Assembly: GCF_000484695.1 (NCBI RefSeq)
Contig: NZ_AXVR01000037.1
Span: 1 to 49,734, forward strand
Origin: Salinispora cortesiana
Lineage (GTDB): Bacteria; Actinomycetota; Actinomycetes; Mycobacteriales; Micromonosporaceae
Reading direction: 5' to 3'
Length of the DNA stretch: 49,734 nucleotides
This document shows, piece after piece, positions 25,313 to 32,548 of this stretch; position 1 is the first letter of the stretch; each line of letters opens with the position of its first letter. Below the pieces are notes generated by a model, which was not told the origin of the DNA, searched no databases, and saw nothing but the letters and a program-made list of their open reading frames with translations. Made by a program: the position numbers and the translations under genes.

Positions 25313-26185
25313 CTACGTCCGGAGGGACGAGCGGCGGCGGTGCCGGGCCAGCCCCGCGGTGACTGCCCCGGCGACTAGCCCGACGGCGGCGGTGGAGGGG
25401 ACGGCGATCTTGACCGCCCGACGTCCGGTACGGAAGTCCCGTACCTCCCATCCGCGTCGGCGGGCCTCCCGCAGCAGCGCGGAGTCCGGGTTGACGGCGA
25501 CCCCGCGGCCGGCCGCGGCGAGCATCGGCAGATCATTGGCGGAGTCGCTGTAGGCGGTGCAGCGGGACAGGTCCAGCCCCTCCGCCGCGGCGAGTCGGGT
25601 CACCGCCTCCGCCTTCGCGGGCCCGTGCATCAGGTCGCCGACCAGCCGTCCCGTGTACGCGCCGTCAACCACCTCGGAGACCGTTCCGATGGCACCGGTG
25701 AGCCCCAGCCGGGCGGCGATCACCCGGCCGATCTCCACCGGCGCAGCGCTGACCAACCAGACCCGTTGCCCGGCGTCGAGGTGGCCCTGGGCGAGTTGGC
25801 GGGCGCCGGCCCAGATCCGGGGTGCCATCAGCTCATCGAAGATCTCTTCGGCGAGGCGCTCCACCTCCTCCACCCGCCAGCCCTCGACGAACGCGAGAGC
25901 GGCCTCCTTGATCTGCGACATGTCGCCGACATGCTCGGTGGCGAGCACCCGGAACCGTAGCTGTTGCCAGGCGAATCGGAGTAGGTCGCTGGTGGTGACG
26001 TAGTTGCGCGCGGCGAGTCCACGGGCGAACCAGTAGATCGATGCTCCTTGCATCATGGTGTTGTCCACGTCGAAGAAGGCGGCCGCGGCCCGATCCGGCG
26101 GCGGGATCGACACGCCGCCGGCCGAGCTCCCCCCGGAGATGTGACCACGGGTATCGGTGTCGACGGGCACCTTTCGGCTGGCCAC
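25313..26185 (-). CDS. HAD-IB family phosphatase (SerB-like)
   Basis: 290 residues. HAD motif I is FFDVDNTMM with both aspartates, motif II WLVSAAP, motif III Lys in GPAKAEAV and motif IV AYSDSANDLPML. The cap is the helical HAD-IB type (about 60-130). A hydrophobic stretch near the C-terminus (AAVGLVAGAVTAGLA) followed by RHRRR suggests a membrane tail. Positional equivalent of mycobacterial SerB1 (Rv0505c), so a phosphoserine- or lipid-headgroup-type phosphatase is possible. The GTG at 26185 has GGAGGGGAG upstream and is preferred over the codon at 26272. Confidence 0.88.
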   Translation of the reverse strand: MASRKVPVDTDTRGHISGGSSAGGVSIPPPDRAAAAFFDVDNTMMQGASIYWFARGLAARNYVTTSDLLRFAWQQLRFRVLATEHVGDMSQIKEAALAFVEGWRVEEVERLAEEIFDELMAPRIWAGARQLAQGHLDAGQRVWLVSAAPVEIGRVIAARLGLTGAIGTVSEVVDGAYTGRLVGDLMHGPAKAEAVTRLAAAEGLDLSRCTAYSDSANDLPMLAAAGRGVAVNPDSALLREARRRGWEVRDFRTGRRAVKIAVPSTAAVGLVAGAVTAGLARHRRRSSLRT

Positions 26186-26349
26186 GTGCTCCCCTCCATC
26201 CGACCGGCGCACCGTGCGCCACCTGGCGAGGGTAGCCGGGCGGCTGACCGAGGCGGGCCCGCAACCGGGCAATCGACCCAGGTGTGCGGTGGGCCGGCGG
26301 CGGTTGTTGGCGCCTTGGGTGGAGCGGGGCCGGCCCGCCGCGGGCGGTG

Positions 26350-27234
26350 TCAGCGGTCGGCGGGGCAGCTCGCCGGAGTGGGGCCGAGCGTGTCGCTGCC
26401 GCTCGGCGCGGGCAGGCCACAGCCGATGGCGGCGCGCAGCGCGTCCGAGCGCCGAAGGGCGTCGTCGAGGAGCGCGAGTGAGCGCTGGGTGCGGTCGCGG
26501 TCGGCGCGGGTTCCGTCGCCCAGGAGTTCGTTGACCGCCGTACGCTGCGCGGCGACGAAGGTGTTGACCACGTCCAGCGCCGTCAGGTCGGAGTCCTGTA
26601 CCGCGGCGGTGGTGAGCAGGCGTACGCCCTGGCGGGTGTCGGCGTCCATGTCGTCCAGGACGCCGCTGTAGCCGGCCCGGTCGCCGGGCAGTTGGGCCGC
26701 CTCGCTCAGGCGGGTCCGCGCGAAGTCCAGGAAGAGTTGCCCACGGCTGTGGTCCGAGCCGGTCAACGCGAGCTGGGCGCGCTCGGTCGACCGCTTCATC
26801 CCGTACAGTGCGTCGCCGGGTACCGCGTTCTCGCTGGCCGCGGAGATGCCGGAGACGGCGACGGCGCCGGTCGCGATGCCGATCAGGATCGCGCCGCGGG
26901 CCCGGGCCCGCCGCGCGGTAACGGAGGGCAGGAGGAAGGAGCGGTTCGGCGCGGGGCGATGTTCCGCCCGGTCGGTGGTGGCCGCCGGGGCAGGCCGACC
27001 GAGGCCCTCGCGTTCGGCGGTGGCCAGCAGCATGGCCCGTAGGCCGGTCCGGAACTCGGTGCTGACCTCGACCGTCGGGGCGGCGGCACCGAGCTGCTGC
27101 CCGACCGCGACGAGGTCGGTGAGCTTTTCGTCAACCCGAGATCGGACGTGGTGTCGTCGGCCGCCGTTTGCTTCGTCGAGAAGTTGCGCGAAGCGCTCGG
27201 CGCGCCGACGGGAGACAAAGAGGTCGCTGTTCAC
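26350..27234 (-). CDS. RsbN-like anti-sigma factor (DUF5667)
   Basis: 294 residues. A helical N-terminal region (about 1-65) is followed by one membrane segment around residues 115-135 (GAILIGIATGAVAVSGIS) and a C-terminal DUF5667 domain with GDALYGMKRSTERAQLAL. This order, directly after bldN, is that of Streptomyces RsbN, the membrane anti-sigma factor that holds sigma-BldN. The GTG at 27234 has GGGAGG upstream. A CGTAAC-N17-CGTTCA element about 150 nt upstream resembles a sigma-BldN promoter and suggests negative feedback. I infer the partner from gene order, not from binding residues. Confidence 0.75.
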   Translation of the reverse strand: MNSDLFVSRRRAERFAQLLDEANGGRRHHVRSRVDEKLTDLVAVGQQLGAAAPTVEVSTEFRTGLRAMLLATAEREGLGRPAPAATTDRAEHRPAPNRSFLLPSVTARRARARGAILIGIATGAVAVSGISAASENAVPGDALYGMKRSTERAQLALTGSDHSRGQLFLDFARTRLSEAAQLPGDRAGYSGVLDDMDADTRQGVRLLTTAAVQDSDLTALDVVNTFVAAQRTAVNELLGDGTRADRDRTQRSLALLDDALRRSDALRAAIGCGLPAPSGSDTLGPTPASCPADR

Positions 27235-27384
27235 CGCTGGCACCTCCCTCGCTGGGCGCGGCCGGTCGGCCGCGATCGTCACCGGCGACCGGGGACGGGC
27301 GGGCGTCGCGGGAGGCTCGAGGCCGGCGGTTGGGGCCGGACCCGAGACCCGGGGGACACCGGGACTGCATCGGTCGCACCCGGA

Positions 27385-27413
27385 TGAACGCGCCGCGCCG
27401 GGTCGGGGTTACG
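27385..27413 (-). promoter_or_regulatory. Candidate sigma-BldN-dependent promoter for the anti-sigma gene
   Basis: On the minus strand CGTAAC (27413-27408) and CGTTCA (27390-27385) are 17 nt apart. This is one base off the CGTAAC/CGTTGA elements described for Streptomyces sigma-BldN promoters (consensus quoted from memory). It lies between bldN and the RsbN-like gene, in the right orientation for the latter. Confidence 0.5.
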
Positions 27414-27442
27414 GGGCCGGTGGCGGAGAAAGCACGGGAAGT

Positions 27443-27466
27443 AATCGATATCACCGTAGATCGATT
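27443..27466. promoter_or_regulatory. AATCGAT dyad between bldN and the anti-sigma gene
   Basis: AATCGAT (27443-27449) and ATCGATT (27460-27466) form a perfect 7-bp inverted repeat with a 10-nt spacer in an otherwise GC-rich gap. It could be an operator for an unknown dimeric regulator. Confidence 0.4.
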
Positions 27467-27497
27467 TGTCCGGGCGTCACCGCCCCCGCCAGCGTGG

Positions 27498-28433
27498 TTA
27501 TGCCCGGAAGCCGTCCGGGAGCAGCCGGGCGAGGGCCCGAACCGCCCGGTACTGCAAGGCCTTGATCGCGCCCTCGTTCTTGCCCATGGCCCGTGCCGTC
27601 TCCGCCACCGAGAAGCCTTGGAGGAAGCGGAGCACGATGCACTCCTGCTGCTCCGGGTTGAGCTGCTTGACCGCGCCGAGCAGGGTGACGTTGGTGATGT
27701 GCTCGACCACGGCCGCCTCGGGGCTGCCTTCCGGCCCGCGGTCCTCGCGTTCGGCGTCGAGGACGTCACCCGTGGTCACCTCGAGCCGGTAGCGGCCGGA
27801 TTTGAAGTGGTCCGCCACCAGGTTGCGGGCGATCGTCACCAGCCAGGCCCCGAGGTCTCGGCCCTGCCAGGTGAAGCTTCCGATTCGCTTCAGCGCCCGG
27901 AGGAAGGTGTCGGAGGTGAGGTCCTCTGCCAGTTGACGGTTGCCCACCCGGAAGTAGACGAAGCGAAAGACGGTGTCCACATACCGGTCGTAGATCAGGC
28001 CGAAGGCCTCGGCCTCCCCGGCCTGTGCGCGCTCGACCAGGGCCCAGATTTCGGTTGCCGGGTCGGACGGGTCGGGACGGCTCGGGAAGCCGGTGGCGGG
28101 CGTGTTGGCGGGCAGCGCGGGCAGTACCGCCGTGTCGGTGGCGGTGGAGTCGGTGGTGGTGGATGGGTCGGCGCTCCGGCGGCCCTGTACGGGCATAGCC
28201 GGCCGGGCTGGTGCGGCGACCCGGGCCCCGACCGGCTTGGCGTTCGCGCCCGGTGTCCCGCTCCGGGTGGGAGCCTCGTTGGGGTGTGGACGGCTGCGCA
28301 CCCCGTTTTCGCTCCAGGCGCCGAGCCGGCCGTCAACTCGGGGCCCACGGGGTGTCAATCGTTCATTCGTTGTGGATCGGGAGGGCGGGTCACCCAGGCC
28401 GATCGGCCGCTGCGCGTAGCCGAAGGTCGTCAT
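27498..28433 (-). CDS. bldN: ECF sigma factor BldN
   Basis: 311 residues. Sigma region 2 (IWALVERAQAGEAEAFGLIYDRYVD to LTSDTFLRALKRI) and region 4 (QLNPEQQECIVLRFLQGFSVAETARAMGKNEGAIKAL) make up the C-terminal 190 residues and match BldN. The first 120 or so residues are a Pro/Ser/Thr-rich extension, as in Streptomyces pro-sigma-BldN, whose N-terminus is removed. Start ATG at 28433 with GGAGG 7 nt upstream. Its ATG overlaps the TGA of a 45-codon upstream ORF. A candidate BldD site covers the likely -10. It presumably directs developmental genes, with the downstream RsbN-like gene its regulator. Confidence 0.92.
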   Translation of the reverse strand: MTTFGYAQRPIGLGDPPSRSTTNERLTPRGPRVDGRLGAWSENGVRSRPHPNEAPTRSGTPGANAKPVGARVAAPARPAMPVQGRRSADPSTTTDSTATDTAVLPALPANTPATGFPSRPDPSDPATEIWALVERAQAGEAEAFGLIYDRYVDTVFRFVYFRVGNRQLAEDLTSDTFLRALKRIGSFTWQGRDLGAWLVTIARNLVADHFKSGRYRLEVTTGDVLDAEREDRGPEGSPEAAVVEHITNVTLLGAVKQLNPEQQECIVLRFLQGFSVAETARAMGKNEGAIKALQYRAVRALARLLPDGFRA

Positions 28434-28567
28434 CGGGGCACCTCCGTCGAGCGGCCCGAGTCCCCGGCGTGTGGTTGGGATCGGTCGGGCACGCATGGTT
28501 TGGGTAGGGGACGTGCCGGCGCACGGCGAATCCCCTTGAGGTGCTGGTCCAATGCGCTGTCGGGCAC
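28430..28567 (-). CDS. Short leader ORF (45 aa) coupled to bldN
   Basis: GTG at 28567 is preceded by the strong SD GAGGAGG (28573-28579, 5 nt spacer). The ORF encodes 45 residues starting VPDSALDQHLKGIRRAP and its TGA overlaps the bldN ATG as ATGA. That overlap plus the strong SD suggests it is translated and couples bldN translation. Its third-position GC (about 70%) is lower than the neighbouring genes. I do not recognise a family. It may be a leader peptide, a small protein, or just untranslated leader. Confidence 0.5.
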   Translation of the reverse strand: MPDSALDQHLKGIRRAPARPLPKPCVPDRSQPHAGDSGRSTEVPR

Positions 28568-29250
28568 GGGGGCCTCCTCGGGCTGAGGGGTTGTTGACTC
28601 ACGGAAAACGGGGTGAGCCAACCCGAGTGATGATAGGGGTCAACGTCACCCGCGCGTGGCAAGTCCGTTACACAGGGCCAAAGTATTTCCGGTCGTGTCG
28701 CACTGCTGCCGGACCAGTTGTCCGTCGTGTGCGGTTGACTTTCGGATTCCCCGGTGTTCCGAGGAGACTCCCAGGTGGATCGGGGGTGTGGAGGGTCGTG
28801 GCGCGGTGTGCGCCGGCCGGTCGGAGGGGCGAGATGGCGGCAGTGGCCGCCCACGGTGGCAGGTGGAGGGCGTCCTTGAGTTCACGGCACGTGACGACTC
28901 GGTCCCATGGATAGGACGGTCCGAGGTGGGCTCCCGACACCCCGGACGCGCCGCTGGTCGGCGTCCGCCGCGCCGATCGTGGACGTAGTGACGCGCTACA
29001 ACCCGCCTCGGCGTCGGTGCGGTCGGCCGTTCGCCGCTGTGCCAGACTCGACGGTTGTGCAGGAGGTGGCCGGTGCCGGTGTGAACGCTTCTCCGCCCGA
29101 GGGGAGGCGGGTGCCCGCCGGGTCACCCAGGTGTGGCGCAGGGCGGTACGGGGTGTGCCGCACCCCGCCAACGGCGAAACTGTCCACGCGTACGCGCCGC
29201 AAGACACTGCTCCGGTCGTCGGGCCGGGGCCGTCCCGACGGAGGAGACCG
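28568..29250. other. Long divergent intergenic region upstream of bldN
   Basis: About 680 nt between bldN (minus) and the glutaredoxin-like gene (plus). It holds the SD of the short leader ORF, the BldD-like box at 28626-28650 and a TCACG-GCA-CGTGA dyad at 28882-28894. Plus-strand frames at 28907-29275 and 29017-29250 are open, but have no SD or recognisable product, so I do not call them genes. Confidence 0.6.
28626..28650. promoter_or_regulatory. Candidate BldD operator on the bldN promoter
   Basis: AGTGA (28626-28630) and TCACC (28646-28650) are 15 nt apart, matching both half-sites of the Streptomyces BldD motif AGTGA-Nm-TCACC. TATCAT, a good -10 on the minus strand (28635-28630), overlaps the box. 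BldD is known to repress bldN in Streptomyces. Confidence 0.5.
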
Positions 29251-29502
29251 ATGCGTGAACCCCGCCTCACCCTGATCACCCGGCCTGATTGCCACCTCTG
29301 CGAAGACGCGAAGGCGGCGCTGGAACGGGTGGTGTCGGTCACCAACGATCGGTGGGTGGAGAAGGACGTCACCGACGATGTGGAGCTGGAGCGCGAGTAC
29401 GGGGACCGGCTGCCGGTGGTGCTGCTCGACGGCAAGGAGCACGGCTACTGGCGGGTCGAGGAGGAGCGGTTGCTCCGTGACCTGACCACCCCTCAGCTCT
29501 GA
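29251..29502 (+). CDS. Glutaredoxin-like small thioredoxin-fold protein
   Basis: 83 residues. The CxxC motif is RPDCHLCEDAK near residue 14, with the cis-Pro in GDRLPVVLLDG and a C-terminal WRVEEERLLRDL helix. It should act as a cytoplasmic thiol-disulfide reductase, possibly with mycothiol as reductant given mshA in the same region; that link is inference. GGAGGAG 4 nt before the ATG (29251) marks the start. Positional equivalent of Rv0508. The HAD hydrolase follows 22 nt later with its own promoter box. Confidence 0.85.
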   Translation: MREPRLTLITRPDCHLCEDAKAALERVVSVTNDRWVEKDVTDDVELEREYGDRLPVVLLDGKEHGYWRVEEERLLRDLTTPQL

Positions 29503-29524
29503 GGGTGCCAGGTAGGGTGCGGCG

Positions 29525-30172
29525 ATGAGTTCTGCGCACCCGCACCTGGTCTGGGACTGGAACGGAACCCTGCTCAATGATCTGGACCTGATCGTGGCAT
29601 CGACCAATGTCGCCTTCGCCAGCGTCGGTGGGCCGTCGGTGACCGCCGACGAGCATCGGGTTCGGTTTCGGCGGCCGATCGCCGACTACTACGCCGAGGT
29701 GCTCGGGCAGGCCGTGGACGAGGCGGCGTTCGGCCAGCTAGACAAGATCTTCCACGAGGCGTATCTGGACGGGCTGACCACCTGTGCGCTGGCGCATGAC
29801 GCGGTGGACGCGATTTCGTCCTGGCCCGGGAACCAGTCGTTGCTGTCCATGTGGTTCCACGCGGCTCTGGTGCCAACTGTGCAGACCTACGGACTGACCA
29901 AGCACTTCCTGCGGGTGGACGGGCTCCGGACTGAGGTCGGTGGTGACCGGAAGGCCGAGTCATTGACCCGGCACCTGGCCGAGCTGGGGCTGGACGGCCG
30001 GGACGTGGTGCTGATCGGCGACTCGCTCGACGACGCCGAGGCGGCCCGATCGGTCGGTGGCCGCGCGGTCCTCTACGCCGGGGGTCTCACCGACCCCACC
30101 CGGCTGCGGGCCTCCGGCCATCCGGTCGCGGAGACCCTCACCGAGGCGGTCGCCCTGGCCCACTCGCATTGA
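29525..30172 (+). CDS. HAD family hydrolase (phosphoglycolate phosphatase-like)
   Basis: 215 residues with a HAD core. Motif I reads VWDWNGTLLND: the nucleophile Asp is present but the second Asp (+2 general acid) is Asn, so normal phosphatase chemistry may be altered. Motif IV is VVLIGDSLDDAEAARSVG. The helical cap is about residues 20-85. The substrate is unknown. TAGGGT (29513-29518) lies 6 nt before the ATG, so it is probably leaderless and independent of the glutaredoxin-like gene. It ends 13 nt from the convergent response regulator gene. Confidence 0.85.
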   Translation: MSSAHPHLVWDWNGTLLNDLDLIVASTNVAFASVGGPSVTADEHRVRFRRPIADYYAEVLGQAVDEAAFGQLDKIFHEAYLDGLTTCALAHDAVDAISSWPGNQSLLSMWFHAALVPTVQTYGLTKHFLRVDGLRTEVGGDRKAESLTRHLAELGLDGRDVVLIGDSLDDAEAARSVGGRAVLYAGGLTDPTRLRASGHPVAETLTEAVALAHSH

Positions 30173-30185
30173 TCATGGGCCCGGC

Positions 30186-30827
30186 TCAGCCGCGGAGGTA
30201 AGCCAGGACAGCGCGAACCCGGCGGTGCTGCCCGACGTCGGGTGGGAGGTCGAGCTTGGTGAAGATGTTGCGGACGTGCTTCTCGACCGCACCGTCGGTC
30301 ACCACCAGAGTGCGGGCGATCGCGGTGTTGGAGTGGCCCTCGGCCATCAGACCCAGTACGTCGCGTTCGCGCGGGGTCAGGGCCCGCAGCGGATCGTCGC
30401 GGCGGCGGCGGGCGAAGAGCTGGGTGATCACCTCGGGGTCGAGGACGGTGCCCCCGGCGGCGACCCGGTCCAGCGCGTCGAGGAACTCGTCGATCGCGGC
30501 CACCCGGTCCTTGAGCAGGTAGCCGACGCCGACCCCGGTGGCCAGGAGGTCGTCGGCGTAGGACACCTCGACGTACTGGGAGAGCACCAGGATCGGCGCC
30601 GCCGGCACCAGCGCACGCGCTTGGACGGCAGCTCGGAGCCCCTCGTCGGTGTGTGACGGCGGCATTCGTACGTCAACGATCGACACGTCGGGGTGGTGGG
30701 TGACCACCGCCTGCACCAGGGCATCGCCGTCACCGACGGCGGCCACCACCTGATGGCCGCGTTCGGTGAGGAGTCGAATCAGCCCTTCTCGGAGCAGGAC
30801 GGCATCATCAGCGATCACGATCCGCAT
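30186..30827 (-). CDS. NarL/LuxR-family response regulator
   Basis: 213 residues. The receiver domain has the acidic pair in VIADDAVLL, phospho-acceptor D52 in SIVDVRMPP and the Lys in GYLLKDRVAA. The LuxR-type HTH at the C-terminus is LTPRERDVLGLMAEGHSNTAIARTL, DGAVEKHVRNIF. The histidine kinase gene lies 10 nt upstream on the same strand, so they form one two-component system of the DesK/NarX-like kinase class. The start is ATG 30827 with AGGA before it. Regulon unknown. Confidence 0.93.
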   Translation of the reverse strand: MRIVIADDAVLLREGLIRLLTERGHQVVAAVGDGDALVQAVVTHHPDVSIVDVRMPPSHTDEGLRAAVQARALVPAAPILVLSQYVEVSYADDLLATGVGVGYLLKDRVAAIDEFLDALDRVAAGGTVLDPEVITQLFARRRRDDPLRALTPRERDVLGLMAEGHSNTAIARTLVVTDGAVEKHVRNIFTKLDLPPDVGQHRRVRAVLAYLRG

Positions 30828-30837
30828 GGCTGTGTTC

Positions 30838-32154
30838 CTACCACTTTCCGGTCGTCGCGGGGAGCTCGGCCCGGATCGCGGTGGGGCCGCCGGCGGGACT
30901 GGTCACATGGAGCTGCCCGCCGGCTGCCCGGATCCGGTCCGCGATGCCAACCAGCCCGTGCCCCTTGGCCAGGTGCGCGCCGCCCTGGCCGTCGTCGTCG
31001 ATGCCGACCCGCAGTCGCCGTCCGGCCCGCTCCACGAATACCCGGCACTCGGTGGCCCGGCTGTGTTTGGCGACGTTGGTGAGCGCCTCGGCGACCACGA
31101 AGTACGCGGTGCTCTCCACCGCTGGGTCGAGCCGGCCGCCGGGCTCGCCGAGCGCGGTGTCAACCTGCAGCTCGATCGGGATCAGCCCGCGCCCGGCCAG
31201 CGCCGCGAGGGCGCTCGGCAGTCCGCGGTCAACCAGGATGGGCGGTGCGATGCCCCGGGACAGCGCACGCAGCTCGCTGAGGGTCTCCCGGGTCTGGCCA
31301 ACCGCCTCGTCGAGCGTGTGCCCGGCCGCCTCCGGGTTGCTGGTGAGCTGATCGCGGGCCCGGCTGAGGTCCATCGCGAGTCGAACCAGCCGTTGCTGTG
31401 GCCCGTCGTGGATGTCTCGCTCCAGCTTGCGCAGCGCATTCGCCTCGGCGGAGGCGGCTGCTCGTTTCTGTTCTTCGAGGGTGGTGATCCGGTTGCGCAA
31501 CTCGGCGACCCCGGTGAGCAGAGCGCGGGCCAGGCCACCCTCGGTCCGCGCGCACGCGCGGACTACCAGCGGCAGGGTGAGCAGGGCGAAGACACCAATG
31601 GCGGTGTTCAGGAAGATGCGGGCACCGGCGCCATCGCCCATCCCGAGGAGTTCGCTGAGGGACACGCTGTCTGCGTCGTACGGAATGTACCGATCATATG
31701 CTGCGTAGTAGATGCCGGCGAGTGCCAGTACCCACCAGCAGACCAGGATGACGAAGGCCGGCACCGCCACCAGTAGCTTGCTGAATGCGTGGAGCAGGTC
31801 GAGCCACGACTGCGGATCGCGTACCGGTGCCAGGACCCGGCGCCAGAAATTGGCATCCGGATCGGGGCCCCGGTAGACGGGGCGGATCCGAGGCGCGCTC
31901 AGTACGGTGGGCAGCCGGAGCCGTTCGATGTCGGCCAGCACCCGGACGGCGTAGAACGTGCCGGCCAGGACCGGCAGGCCCAGCGTGGTCACCAGCAGGC
32001 CCAGGCTGAGGGTGAACCCGGTGACGGCCACCACGAAGCCAGCCACGGCGAGAGGTAGGCCGGAGAGTACGTAGCCCGAGTCGCGCAGGAGTTGGCGGAG
32101 CAGGTTGCGCAGCGGGTGGGAAGCGGGGGTGGCGGCCCCGCGGGTGGCGGTCAT
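30838..32154 (-). CDS. Membrane sensor histidine kinase (HisKA_3 type)
   Basis: 438 residues. The N-terminal sensor (about 1-205) has four or so membrane segments in two pairs, arranged as in the bacterial 'putative sensor' domain. The dimerisation/phospho-acceptor domain has H249 in LERDIHDGPQQRLVRL, and the HATPase domain has VVAEALTNVAKHS and GHGLVGIADRI. It phosphorylates the adjacent NarL-type regulator; the stimulus is unknown, possibly membrane state. TAGCCT (32161-32166, minus strand) is 6 nt before the ATG, a leaderless start. Confidence 0.93.
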   Translation of the reverse strand: MTATRGAATPASHPLRNLLRQLLRDSGYVLSGLPLAVAGFVVAVTGFTLSLGLLVTTLGLPVLAGTFYAVRVLADIERLRLPTVLSAPRIRPVYRGPDPDANFWRRVLAPVRDPQSWLDLLHAFSKLLVAVPAFVILVCWWVLALAGIYYAAYDRYIPYDADSVSLSELLGMGDGAGARIFLNTAIGVFALLTLPLVVRACARTEGGLARALLTGVAELRNRITTLEEQKRAAASAEANALRKLERDIHDGPQQRLVRLAMDLSRARDQLTSNPEAAGHTLDEAVGQTRETLSELRALSRGIAPPILVDRGLPSALAALAGRGLIPIELQVDTALGEPGGRLDPAVESTAYFVVAEALTNVAKHSRATECRVFVERAGRRLRVGIDDDGQGGAHLAKGHGLVGIADRIRAAGGQLHVTSPAGGPTAIRAELPATTGKW

Positions 32155-32166
32155 ACCCCGAGGCTA

Positions 32167-32548
32167 GGCAGTGCGACCGAACCAACCCATCCTGCCTGCC
32201 GCCGAAAGTCTGGAGGTGCTGGCGCTACCACGCCCGTTGCTGGCGCTGGTGTTACCACGCCCAGCGGGAAGTGGGCGACGCGCCCCCCGTGTGATTGGTC
32301 AGAGAAGTCTTAATTGAGTAATAATCGCCGGACGGCGTGGGCGAAGTCGAGACATTGATCTTGTGGAACGGGGGGGCCGGGTGGAGTCGCGTCGTGGGCG
32401 ACCAAGATCGCGATTTGTGCGTGTCTTCACAAGCGCTTACTCTGTAGTTCCGACCCGCCCCGCTAGCACAGCCGGTCTCCTCGGTGGCCAGCGGGAGTCC
32501 CGACCCGGCCCGGCGGAGTTGGCCCAGGATCCCACCGCACGGAGTTTC
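32167..32548. other. Divergent regulatory region between the kinase and rex genes
   Basis: About 380 nt. The kinase end carries its leaderless -10. Two copies of TGCTGGCGCT (32217-32226, 32238-32247), each followed by ACCACGCCC, lie at 32217-32262. An AT-rich stretch around 32300-32325 may hold a second promoter. The Rex operator and rex promoter are at 32415-32443, leaving a leader of about 100 nt before rex. Confidence 0.6.
32415..32443 (+). promoter_or_regulatory. Rex operator overlapping the rex-hem promoter
   Basis: TTGTGCGTGTCTTCACAA (32415-32432) matches the Rex consensus TTGTG-N8-CACAA. TTGTGC also serves as a -35 hexamer, with TACTCT (32438-32443) as -10 at exactly 17 nt. Rex bound at low NADH would therefore block the promoter directly; release at high NADH/NAD+ would induce rex-hemACDB. 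Confidence 0.85.

Noticed and set aside
28600..28614. A second BldD-like dyad (TCAC...GTGA)
   Set aside because: The half-sites are in the inverse order relative to the BldD consensus and need not bind it.
28907..29275. A 122-codon plus-strand ORF before the glutaredoxin-like gene
   Set aside because: No SD, no recognised motif, Arg/Pro-rich composition typical of a shadow frame in GC-rich DNA, and it overlaps the real gene start.
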